Source: Paludibacteraceae bacterium
Lineage (GTDB): Bacteria > Bacteroidota > Bacteroidia > Bacteroidales > Paludibacteraceae
Reading direction: 5' to 3'
Length of the DNA: 37,829 bases
NCBI GenBank assembly: GCA_017480285.1
Contig: JAFVAX010000056.1
Location: 1-37,829, forward strand
The position numbers and the translations under genes were made by a program. The notes below the pieces were generated by a model. That model saw only the letters and a program-made list of their open reading frames with translations, did no database searches and was not told the origin of the DNA. Below, one piece after another: positions 7,151 through 14,711 of this stretch. Position 1 is the stretch's first letter. Each line of letters begins with the position of its first letter.

Positions 7151-7462
7151 ATGTCTTTACTAAAACTCGAAACGCCCTTCACATCATTCAGGGGCAAAAT
7201 CTGCAAACACACGCAGATAATCTACAAAGAGATGTACGGCACCAAGTTCACATCGCAAATATGCCACCCGAGAGCAACGCCGTACACCACCGCCGAGATT
7301 GCACGACAAACCAAGTTCAAGCAAGCAGCAGAAGCAACAAAAAAAATTCTTGCCGCCCCTGAACAACGAGCAACATCCGTCGAAGCATTCAAAGCACAAA
7401 AAAATACCGCACACTTTGGGGATTCATACAAGCCCAAGAGTATGCCAAACTCTAAACATTAA
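7151..7462 (+). pseudogene. Conserved small Bacteroidales protein, probably frameshifted near its end
   Basis: A 103-residue frame beginning LLKLETPFTSFRGKICKHTQ and continuing with TAEIARQTKFKQAAEATK. I recognise the pattern as a conserved Bacteroidales hypothetical protein of unknown role. After a run of seven A (about 7398-7404) the +1 frame gives YRTLWGFIQAQEYAKL and a stop at 7453-7455, which fits the usual family ending better than the KSMPNSKH ending of the main frame. So a one-base slip in the A run has probably replaced the last 20 residues. Whether the product still works is unknown. Confidence 0.6.
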
Positions 7463-7471
7463 CCCAACGCA

Positions 7472-7511
7472 ATAGGTTAAACTCTCGGCATACATGCCGA
7501 GCCTAAACCTC
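7472..7511. terminator. Hairpin after the small conserved gene
   Basis: CTCGGCAT (7484-7491) and ATGCCGAG (7494-7501) form a perfect 8-bp stem with a 2-base loop, and pairing extends imperfectly to AGGTT/AACCT at the flanks. No T-run follows, so it may be a weak terminator or a processing hairpin. Confidence 0.4.
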
Positions 7512-7530
7512 AACTATAATCACTCCTTAA

Positions 7531-8300
7531 ATCACGCCAAATAACTGCAATCCCCCTAAGGTTTCCCAATTCAATCCCGCCAAACCTTTCTTCCATTGTG
7601 TCAGATTTAATCCGACATCGAACAATCACCGAACCGATGAACATCAGTTTGGACCAACCAACCCCGATGCCACTGACTCGCAAGAACTCAAAATCGTTCC
7701 TGCTTGGCTTGATGAAGTCATCAACGAAAATAAAGGCGTAAAGCGTCTGTGTATCTTCCTTGACTGTCCCGATATGCAAATCAATGACGGACAGAACGAT
7801 GACGAAGATACATCATACGACCCCGAAGCCAACAAAGAACAGTTGATGACGGAGTTTAACTCTATGCCGTGCTACTATGCAGCACACGACAATGCAGATG
7901 AAAAACAGGAGTTTTTCGATAAGATATATGTGGCTTTTTGGAAACGTAATTGTAACGGAGTGTACAATTACACGGACGAAGACTACAACGATTTCGCACG
8001 ATGTCGTTCCCTGTTAGGGACAGCGTGGAAATCGACCTCGATTGGACGGTCTATCAGAATAACGACTTTACCTTGCGTATAGCACAAGGTCAAGACGGAG
8101 TAAATTCTATGTATGGTATTCCGCAGATAGACCCCACTCGCAAATATACTATCAAGTTCCTTGCTGATAGTATTCCCAACCCACGAGCCGTTTTCTATAT
8201 CCATGGACGAAAGTATGTCTGTGAGAAACTCACAGCCACCTTCACCGAAAACGGCATGTCCCAACTCATCAAAGGAGAGTTCTATACGATGATAGACTGA
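7531..8300 (+). pseudogene. Broken hypothetical gene(s) in two frames
   Basis: A frame open from 7531 to 8082 without an early ATG reads as ordinary protein (QELKIVPAWLDEVINENKGV, RLCIFLDCPDM, then an acidic stretch and FFDKIYVAFWKRN) up to DYNDFARC near 8003. There the next frame takes over with FPVRDSVEIDLDWTVYQNND and ends at 8300 with KYVCEKLTATFTENGMSQL. The 27 codons of the first frame after the switch look non-coding. Either one gene was frameshifted near 8003, or two genes overlap by about 80 bases (ATG at 8001, 99 residues). I recognise no family; a prophage or island origin is only a guess from the neighbouring integrase. Confidence 0.5.
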
Positions 8301-8305
8301 TAAGC

Positions 8306-8331
8306 AGCACCCGACTTAAAAGTCAGGTGCT
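8306..8331. terminator. Hairpin between convergent genes
   Basis: AGCACC-C-GACTT (8306-8317) pairs with AAGTC-A-GGTGCT (8320-8331) with one mismatch. It overlaps the integrase stop codon and lies 6 bases after the plus-strand stop at 8300. T-runs on both sides are short, so termination strength is uncertain. Confidence 0.5.
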
Positions 8332-9638
8332 TTCTCATTAAGGCGATTGATAAGGTTAGTATCAATGTGGTTGGCATATCTTGTTGTCATCTTCAAGTCG
8401 CTATGTCCGGCGGCTTGCATAACATCAAGGTCGGCTACACCGGCTCGCAACATACCATTGATACCACTATCACGAAGTGAGTAGAGTTGATATTCCTTTG
8501 GCAGTCCTAAATCGTTCCTCATCTTAGTCCATACCAAAGTGAACGAGTGCGAACTCATAGGAGTGCGCCCACATTTCCAAACCTTGTCGGCAAACAGATA
8601 GTCATCGCTATTCGCACCCTCTATATGTTTGCGCAGGAGTGTTTCCAAATCCTCATCAATACGACTATTTCTGCTCTTGTGATTTTTCGTTGAATCAGAA
8701 GGCAACTCAATGCAATGTTTCTCAAAGTTGATCATACTGACTTTGAGCCGTGATATTTCTATAGGTCTGATGAGAGAAGTGAACACCAAACGGCAAATAA
8801 TCTCGGATTGCGGATTGTTTTGCCGGAAATAACTCAATACCTGCTGCCGTGCATCTGCAGGTATTATTGTGCGCTGTTTCTGCTGTTCCCTTTTGATTTG
8901 AATTTTCTCAAAAGGATTGCTTTCGCAATAGCAGTGGCTTAATGCCCAATTAAACACCGCACGACCGATTTTGAGGTTATTATTATATGTACGAGGAGAA
9001 ACATGGTCATCGTTGATACGATTTCTATTGCGTTTCTCATCGTTTGAGTTGTTACCCTCAAATACATAATCAAGATACTCATTGGCAAGTCGCTGACTGA
9101 AATCACCGCAGGCAATAGCGGCATGGTACTTATTTACCCAAGCCTTTAAGTTATTGCAGAAACTGCTATAACTTCTCATAGTGCCTGCTGACAGCTCCTT
9201 GCCTTTAATCCGGATAAAGTCGCTCAATACATCAACTAAATAAGGTGATGTAGGCGCAGACGGAGTATCTTGCTCTTGCGGATGCGGTTCAGGCAGGTCT
9301 GCCGGAACGCTGCACTCTAAAGAAATAGGAATAGCAGTTTCAACTTCCTTAACTGCTGTAACCATGTACTTAGGCTGTCCTTCGTACAAGGTGAAAGGCG
9401 ACCAACCCTCTACCAACTTGCAGTTGATTTCGATAATCATCTGCGTTGCCATAGAGCGGAACTCCGCAAAAGTCCGAGCCTTCTTGCGAAGCATATTTAC
9501 TTTGATACGCTTTCTTTCTAATGAGTGAACCTCATTATTGTAGGCATAGTATTCTATATGCCAACCATTAGAATTTTGCTTTAACACCGCAGGTAAGAAT
9601 TTTCGCGATGTCAAGATTTTTTGCTCGTTGTCAGACAT
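8316..9638 (-). CDS. Tyrosine recombinase (integrase) of a tRNA-Asp-associated element
   Basis: A 440-residue site-specific recombinase. Residues 1-100 form an arm-binding domain, about 135-235 the SAM-like core-binding domain, and 255-440 the catalytic domain. Catalytic residues seen: Arg291 (SLIRPIEISRL), the beta-hairpin lysine Lys318, Arg389 in LYSLRDSG (box II, with Tyr386 where many family members have His), His412 in AAGHSD, and the nucleophile Tyr421 in TTRYANH. The last is spaced nine residues from His412 as usual. The gene reads away from tRNA-Asp, which lies 223 bases upstream, the classic layout for an element inserted at a tRNA 3' end. GGGAG precedes the ATG. It looks intact, although most of the cargo is decayed. 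Confidence 0.9.
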   Translation of the reverse strand: MSDNEQKILTSRKFLPAVLKQNSNGWHIEYYAYNNEVHSLERKRIKVNMLRKKARTFAEFRSMATQMIIEINCKLVEGWSPFTLYEGQPKYMVTAVKEVETAIPISLECSVPADLPEPHPQEQDTPSAPTSPYLVDVLSDFIRIKGKELSAGTMRSYSSFCNNLKAWVNKYHAAIACGDFSQRLANEYLDYVFEGNNSNDEKRNRNRINDDHVSPRTYNNNLKIGRAVFNWALSHCYCESNPFEKIQIKREQQKQRTIIPADARQQVLSYFRQNNPQSEIICRLVFTSLIRPIEISRLKVSMINFEKHCIELPSDSTKNHKSRNSRIDEDLETLLRKHIEGANSDDYLFADKVWKCGRTPMSSHSFTLVWTKMRNDLGLPKEYQLYSLRDSGINGMLRAGVADLDVMQAAGHSDLKMTTRYANHIDTNLINRLNEKAPDF

Positions 9639-9711
9639 TTTTTTTCTCTCCCATTTTTACGATGTAAAAGTGGGAGAAAATTCAATATCATCAAGCCACG
9701 TTAAAAAAAAC

Positions 9712-9744
9712 TTTTGGCTCGATTTTGGCTCGATTTTGGCTCGT
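9712..9744. repeat. Three tandem 11-bp repeats upstream of the integrase
   Basis: TTTTGGCTCG(A/T) is repeated at 9712-9722, 9723-9733 and 9734-9744, one helical turn apart, between the integrase start and tRNA-Asp. Such arrays are typical arm-type sites for integrase or for an excisionase; direct evidence is lacking. Confidence 0.65.
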
Positions 9745-9861
9745 TTCGTAAAATCGGTTCGAGTCGTCATATTTTAAGGTGTTTTCACGCGAAGCGAAAA
9801 AATCCACAACTCATTGATTTATAAAACGAAACAAGGAGAATTTTGTTTCCAAAATTCTCCT

Positions 9862-9938
9862 TGGCGGTGCGGACGAGACTCGAACTCGCGACCTACGGCG
9901 TGACAGGCCGGTATTCTAACCAACTGAACTACCGCACC
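9862..9938 (-). tRNA. tRNA-Asp (GTC)
   Basis: Read on the minus strand it starts GGTGCGG, has the D-arm GTTCAGTTGGTTAGAA, the anticodon loop CTGTCAC (anticodon GTC), the T-arm GCGAGTTCGAGTCTCG and the acceptor CCGCACC-G, followed by a genomically encoded CCA (9864-9862). The anticodon stem CCGGC/GCCGT has a mismatch at its outer pair. Its 3' end faces the integrase and is the likely integration site. Confidence 0.95.
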
Positions 9939-10451
9939 ATAAACTGCAATCTTTTCAGTTATAACCCCGTAAAAAACATTTACACACTTATAACCATAAT
10001 TGCAACTTTGCGATTAAATACTTAAAAGAACACTCTTTTTCTTAATTGCGGTGCAAAGATACAACATTTTTTTCAATTCTCCAAATTTATTTTATATTTT
10101 TTTGAAAATTTTGAAAAAAAAGTCATTTTCTATCCAAAAACCACTACTTCACCCTTAAAAAGATGCAACAAAGAAATAACACCACTACCCCACTCTACAA
10201 AAAGATGCAAAAAATGAATCATTACATTGATATCAAAAAAAAGAATCGTTTGTAGCTTACTCGAGAAAAACTCCTAAAAAACAGGATTTGAGGTGGCTTG
10301 AACCTTTGTAATCTACCCGAATGTCTGAAAGACATAGTAGCCCGCCATTAGTTCACTCACTTAGCCTCGGTTAAAATAAAAATGTAGAGTTTTCCGGTCT
10401 CTGTACAAACGATCCTTATTTCAATACGATTTTGGCTAAAAGCCAAGAGTA
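9939..10451. other. Intergenic stretch of 513 bases
   Basis: No open frame here looks coding. It holds the tRNA-Asp promoter (10054-10085), AT-rich DNA, and a small hairpin (TTGGCT/AGCCAA around 10431-10446) that may end the minus-strand gene next to it. AAGATGCAA occurs twice (about 10160 and 10201). I see nothing else I can name. Confidence 0.5.
10054..10085 (-). promoter_or_regulatory. Promoter for tRNA-Asp
   Basis: On the minus strand TTTG (10085-10082), 20 bases, then TATCTTTG (10061-10054). Both boxes match the Bacteroidota consensus exactly, about 115 bases before the tRNA 5' end. Confidence 0.7.
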
Positions 10452-10979
10452 TTACTTAAACAGTTTCACCAAGTTAGTAACGCTATTTGCAGCAGTAGCA
10501 ACACTGTTGACTGTTTCAGTTGCTTGTGTTGTTCCTGTTTGAACGGCTGTGGCTGCTTGTTGCAGGCTACTTGTATCAACAGTATTGGCAAGGCTGGTCA
10601 AACCGCTGAGAACAGAAGTAGAGTTGTTGGTTGTTACCAAATTGCTTGAGCCAAGCACTAATCCTTCAGTAAAATTCTTCAGATAGGTCTTATCTGACTT
10701 GTTGTTTTTAAGTTCTGAGCAGCTGTTAACCAATGTCAGCATATTCAGGATGTTGGTAATGTTTTTGGTGTCAATCTTGCCGTCTGCCTTATATTGTGTG
10801 TAAAGGCTACGGAGAGCAGTACCTGCTGTTTTGCCTTGTGTTGTACCTGCAGGCTCGCTTGACTGACCTGAAAGAGCATTCAAAATACCTGAAAATTGTG
10901 CGTTGGCATTTACATTACCGCCAAACAAAAGAATAACAGCAACTGCTATTGTTCCCAAGAAAAGATTAAACTTTTTCAT
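10452..10979 (-). CDS. Secreted protein of unknown function, Ser/Thr/Ala-rich
   Basis: A 175-residue protein with a clear signal peptide (hydrophobic IAVAVILLFGG, probable cleavage after NANA, residue 27). The mature part is rich in Ser, Thr, Asn and Ala, with a short helical middle (LRSLYTQYKADGKI, ILNMLTLVNSCSEL) and a long low-complexity helical tail. There is no lipobox and no barrel ending. I recognise no named domain. It has its own promoter just upstream and stands apart from the neighbouring gene run. Confidence 0.65.
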   Translation of the reverse strand: MKKFNLFLGTIAVAVILLFGGNVNANAQFSGILNALSGQSSEPAGTTQGKTAGTALRSLYTQYKADGKIDTKNITNILNMLTLVNSCSELKNNKSDKTYLKNFTEGLVLGSSNLVTTNNSTSVLSGLTSLANTVDTSSLQQAATAVQTGTTQATETVNSVATAANSVTNLVKLFK

Positions 10980-11026
10980 ACCAAAAATTTTTATATTTTA
11001 AGTTTGTTTAACTTCAAATCCTATTA

Positions 11027-11058
11027 CAAAGATAATATTTTTTTGCTAAAAAAACAAA
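11027..11058 (-). promoter_or_regulatory. Promoter for the secreted protein gene
   Basis: On the minus strand TTTG (11058-11055), 20 bases, then TATCTTTG (11034-11027); both boxes are exact matches. It leaves a leader of about 40 bases. Confidence 0.7.
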
Positions 11059-11081
11059 AAAAAATGAAAATATCACAACTT

Positions 11082-12023
11082 TCATTTCTTTTTGACAACT
11101 TCGACAGAGTATGTTATTCCGACTTCAAGATGATGCCACGGCGAGTCTTTTATTCCATATCCATATTTCACAAAAGGATTCAAACTATGTATCTCTTTGT
11201 CATTATGTTTTTTACCTCTTACCCGCAACAAGCCCTCGATTTTGGTGCGTACGACCATTGGTAAGTCGCCCTGTTTTTCCCAACCCGCATAACCGGCAAA
11301 CTCGGTTTTCCATCTAATATACTTTGTTTTGAGTTGCAACAGTATGCCATACATGACAGCATCGTTTTGTCGGGCATTGTCGGTTTGCCAACAAAGGAAG
11401 CCGGCACTTGCCGAAAATCGGAGATTGATATCTTTCTTAAAAGAAAATGCTTTGGCTATTGCAGCATCAAAAAAGTAGCCCGGACTATCATAGAACCGCG
11501 CATATTGATACTGCCCGCCCGAAGCAGTACGAAGAGCGGCACGAACAGCAATGGCGGGAACATATTTTCGCTCTTTCAAAATAAGTATGTTGGTCGAAAC
11601 AAACACATCTCCCGCACCGTGCCCTCTTATTTCAGTGGTATCTTGCAAACGGCAAAAGCGCTGTCTTTCAAGCGAATTGAAGTACCACTCTTGCACAGGC
11701 ATCGAAACGACCAACACCACACGATTGGTAAACAATGGTATCATCGCCTTTGCATTGAGCGTAAAAGTCTTGTCGCTCATATACCCAAAGTCGGCACTTG
11801 CAGAAGTACTTATCTCTATACTATTCAGAGTATCAGCCGATAGCACTTCGGGCACGGGAAAAGCATTCGGACCGAAATATGCCGGTGCAATCAGCGAAGG
11901 TACAGAAAGCGGAGAAGTAGCAAGCGAAGTTTGCGAAAAACCGCTGAACGGAAACAAAAGAGCAACTCCCAAAAACAGTAAGGGAATTGCTCTTCTTATA
12001 TCAGAACGACTCTTAGAACGCAT
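11082..12023 (-). CDS. Putative outer-membrane beta-barrel protein
   Basis: A 313-residue protein with a signal peptide (LLFLGVALLFPFSGFSQ, cleavage near residue 31) and a mature part of alternating short strands with aromatic girdles (SADFGYMSDKTFTLNAK, HHLEVGITYSVEV at the end), as in outer-membrane barrels. No named family is recognised. I placed the start at 12023 (MRSKSRSD) because the longer frame to 12074 lies inside the nitroreductase gene and would put 17 residues before the signal. The gene overlaps the nitroreductase stop by 11 bases, so translation is probably coupled and the two products may act together at the envelope. Confidence 0.7.
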   Translation of the reverse strand: MRSKSRSDIRRAIPLLFLGVALLFPFSGFSQTSLATSPLSVPSLIAPAYFGPNAFPVPEVLSADTLNSIEISTSASADFGYMSDKTFTLNAKAMIPLFTNRVVLVVSMPVQEWYFNSLERQRFCRLQDTTEIRGHGAGDVFVSTNILILKERKYVPAIAVRAALRTASGGQYQYARFYDSPGYFFDAAIAKAFSFKKDINLRFSASAGFLCWQTDNARQNDAVMYGILLQLKTKYIRWKTEFAGYAGWEKQGDLPMVVRTKIEGLLRVRGKKHNDKEIHSLNPFVKYGYGIKDSPWHHLEVGITYSVEVVKKK

Positions 12024-12822
12024 TACGCTGGATATTCTCCGGTTTGAACTTATCTTTTGGTTGCAAGTTGGCATCAGCAGGATAACCTACAGGTATGACA
12101 CAAAGTGGAATAAGATTTTCGGGTATATTGAGTATCGGGCGAAGCACATCCGTACGGAAAGGATGAACTGCAGTCCAAACAGCACCAAGTCCCATTGCGT
12201 GAGCTGCAAGCAGGATGTTTTCTGTAGCGGCAGACACATCTTCAACCCACATATCTTGACTAACTGTTACATCTCCACAAGGAACAATGCACACCTGCGC
12301 ACCATTGGCAACATTTGAATAAGGCAGTTGTTCACCAATTGATTTCAATAGTTCTTTATCGTCAACAACAATAAATTTCCAAGGTTGCAGGTTTCTGCCT
12401 GTCGGTGCAGCCATTGCTGCCTTAAGAAGCATCTGTATTTGCTCTTCGGACGGTTTCTGTTCTGTGAACTGACGCACTGAAACGCGAGTCATAATGTTTT
12501 CCAAAACAGCACAAGCCTTTTTCTCACATTTGTCTTTTCCACATTCCTTCTTTTCGCCACAAGCCTTGTCTTTATGGCATCTGCCTTGCTCTTTTTTACA
12601 GCAGGGTTTTTCGCTCTTTGAGCAACCTTCGCATTTAGCACATTTGTCGCAACCCTCAACACAACCGGGGCATTTGTCGCAACCTTCGGCGCAACCTTCA
12701 CATTTTTCACATTTCACACAACTCTTGCCGTCTTTCTGACAGCCATCTCCACATTTGTCGCTTTTGCAACAACAACCGCTCAACAAACCAATTGCTAATA
12801 CGGCTACAAATAACTTTTTCAT
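12013..12822 (-). CDS. Lipoprotein nitroreductase with a Cys-rich metallothionein-like N-terminus
   Basis: A 269-residue fusion. Residues 1-16 are a signal peptide with lipobox LSGC (Cys17). Residues 17-104 contain 23 cysteines, largely as C-x2-C and C-x3-C steps (for example CVKCEKCEGCAEGCDKC), interleaved with Lys, Glu, Gly and Asp. From about residue 106 a short nitroreductase domain follows: MTRVSVRQF, then AAMAAPTGRNLQPWKFIVV (FMN site), GLGAVWTAV and PVGYP, typical of FMN-dependent NAD(P)H oxidoreductases. A lipidated nitroreductase is unusual because its cofactors are cytoplasmic. The Cys block could bind metal ions. It lies 11 bases after the phosphoesterase gene and overlaps the barrel gene. 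Metal binding and envelope location are inferred. Confidence 0.82.
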   Translation of the reverse strand: MKKLFVAVLAIGLLSGCCCKSDKCGDGCQKDGKSCVKCEKCEGCAEGCDKCPGCVEGCDKCAKCEGCSKSEKPCCKKEQGRCHKDKACGEKKECGKDKCEKKACAVLENIMTRVSVRQFTEQKPSEEQIQMLLKAAMAAPTGRNLQPWKFIVVDDKELLKSIGEQLPYSNVANGAQVCIVPCGDVTVSQDMWVEDVSAATENILLAAHAMGLGAVWTAVHPFRTDVLRPILNIPENLIPLCVIPVGYPADANLQPKDKFKPENIQRNAF

Positions 12823-12833
12823 TTTCTATGGTT

Positions 12834-14699
12834 TTAATAAACAATTATTTTCTTACCTTTTTGGATATATACACTACCCTTCTGCAGACTGTTTTTATTT
12901 ACCTTTCGTCCTAAAACATCATACCAATCAGCCTCTGTGTTGCCAATTTCTTCTTGAGGCAGACTTGTTGCAACTTTTTGTGGTGTTGGCAAATCAAGCG
13001 AAAGATAAAGGTCGTTGGTAGTATTGGCTAAAGTCGGATTTGAACAATACGAACAATCAGTTAGCAAACTGTTAAGGTTTTGTGGCAGATACATATTGAG
13101 CATAGAAGTCAAGCCCGAGCGCAAACCGCTAATCATTATTTGCGTTAGCGGGTTTGTTGAAGACGCATAGTCCTTACCATATCTGCTAACCAAACAAAGT
13201 TCAACGAAAGCATCAACCAATTCAGCTTTCAATAAATCAGCATTTTTCAAGTTTTCGTTTGCCTCGCTTGCTACATAGGCAATATGCAACATCGGTTCTT
13301 TCAAATAGGTCTTTGAAAGTTCTATCATTTCCTCTTTTGTCTCTGGCAAAGGCAGTCCGCCCGGGATAGTTATCATCTGATTTTTCAGCATCTCTTCAAG
13401 TTGTGAGCGCATAGGCCAGAAAGTGTTCACCGCATTCACAATTATCGGGTCGGTATGTTCTGCCAAATGCTTTCTGCCAAAGACTAAAAGGTCATCTTCG
13501 TTCTTATCGCTATTGATATATCTTGTATTGACAGTCAGGTTGTTACGCTCTTTATTAACAGTTAGCCAACGCCAGCAACTCGGGTATTCAATAGGACTGC
13601 CTGTTGATATCTCCACAAGGCTGTCCGCATGCATCGGGTTGAAGTATTTGCTTATGTTGTTTATATGCATGTGTCCTGTCAGCACAACTCTTATCCCATG
13701 TTCAAGCATAACGCCGGCTACGCTATCCCCACTCTGAATAGACGCTGAAGAAAAAATAAGACTCTCATTTTCAAAATGTTGAAGCAGTTGATAGTGCATC
13801 ATAGCAATAACCATCTTTCCGCCTTTGGTAGCTTCGTCGGCACGGTCGCAAATCCATTTGAGTGTTGCATCCGGAAGAACACCCGTTGCCACATCTATAC
13901 CAAGAAGCATAAGTCCGTCAGCAAGGTCGCAAGCATAGGTAAGCGAAGCAGTATCTATTTGATATTCATCTGCATAACCATATTCTTTATATAGTTGCGC
14001 ATACTCCTCTTCATTAACCGTTGGAGCAACCGTTTTATTGTCGCCATCGTAGAAGAAACTTGCATTGCTGTTCAAATCGTGGTTGCCGGGTACGACGAAC
14101 GATGGTATGCCGTTTTCGTGAAGTCTGTCCAAGTAACTAACAAACAGTTCGTGGCTCAAACGCTCACCGTCTTTGGTCATATCGCCCGGGATAAGAACGA
14201 CATCAGGTTTCAAACGAAGAATAGTATCGACCAATGCCTCTGTAAGTTCTGCACTACGGTCAAGCATTTTTCTATTTGAAGCAAGCATATTGTCGTAGGC
14301 AGAACCTACAGACTGTACTAACTCCGGACTCATCACATGGTTGTCGGACATAACGAAGATATGCAAATCGGATTTCTCAAGTGGCAAGTCAGCAACTCGG
14401 AAAGATGCTTGCGCATAGTTTTGTCCGTCTTTGGTAACAATAGCGGTATATTTGCCTTGCTCCAGCACATCACCTATATACATAATGCCGTTTTCTTCAA
14501 CGGCATTGAGATAAGTAGCAAGCGGAACGACCGCTGCATTATGGTACAAGTATATATACGCACCGGCAGGGACTTGACTATATTGAATTTGAACATCTTC
14601 GCCAACGGCAAAAACAGATTTTTCAAGCGTTAAAGTTGCCTGACCAAAGGCAAACAAAACGGAAAACAAAGAAACAAAAAGAAGATAGATTTTTTTCAT
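12834..14699 (-). CDS. Secreted calcineurin-like metallophosphoesterase with a T9SS-like C-terminal signal
   Basis: A 621-residue exported enzyme. After a signal peptide (residues 1-19, ending FAFGQ) comes a beta-sandwich (20-105), then the metallophosphoesterase core: MSDNH (Asp119, His121), GDMTKDGE (172-179), GNHDLN (205-210), MMHYQ and TGHMHINN. These are the residues that hold the two metal ions in this family. The end, WYDVLGRKVNK..QKGSVYIQKGKK, has the form of a short T9SS sorting signal, so the protein may be moved to the cell surface. The substrate is not evident; phosphodiesters or nucleotides are usual. It lies 12 bases after the ATPase gene and 11 before the nitroreductase. Confidence 0.87.
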   Translation of the reverse strand: MKKIYLLFVSLFSVLFAFGQATLTLEKSVFAVGEDVQIQYSQVPAGAYIYLYHNAAVVPLATYLNAVEENGIMYIGDVLEQGKYTAIVTKDGQNYAQASFRVADLPLEKSDLHIFVMSDNHVMSPELVQSVGSAYDNMLASNRKMLDRSAELTEALVDTILRLKPDVVLIPGDMTKDGERLSHELFVSYLDRLHENGIPSFVVPGNHDLNSNASFFYDGDNKTVAPTVNEEEYAQLYKEYGYADEYQIDTASLTYACDLADGLMLLGIDVATGVLPDATLKWICDRADEATKGGKMVIAMMHYQLLQHFENESLIFSSASIQSGDSVAGVMLEHGIRVVLTGHMHINNISKYFNPMHADSLVEISTGSPIEYPSCWRWLTVNKERNNLTVNTRYINSDKNEDDLLVFGRKHLAEHTDPIIVNAVNTFWPMRSQLEEMLKNQMITIPGGLPLPETKEEMIELSKTYLKEPMLHIAYVASEANENLKNADLLKAELVDAFVELCLVSRYGKDYASSTNPLTQIMISGLRSGLTSMLNMYLPQNLNSLLTDCSYCSNPTLANTTNDLYLSLDLPTPQKVATSLPQEEIGNTEADWYDVLGRKVNKNSLQKGSVYIQKGKKIIVY

Positions 14700-14711
14700 A
14701 TCGTTTTCGAA

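Noticed and set aside
9843..10025. Open frame across tRNA-Asp on the plus strand.
   Set aside because: It is the complement of the tRNA and shows no protein features.
10140..10450. Possible small RNA in the 9.9-10.45 kb gap.
   Set aside because: No promoter-terminator pair encloses a structured segment that I could support; only the tRNA promoter is clear.
12494..12739. Plus-strand frame rich in Ser, His, Phe and Gln.
   Set aside because: It is the shadow of the Cys-rich codons of the nitroreductase gene on the other strand.
12494..12820. CRISPR-like short repeats in the Cys-rich segment.
   Set aside because: The repeats are codon-level echoes of C-x2-C protein steps, with no constant spacer or repeat length.
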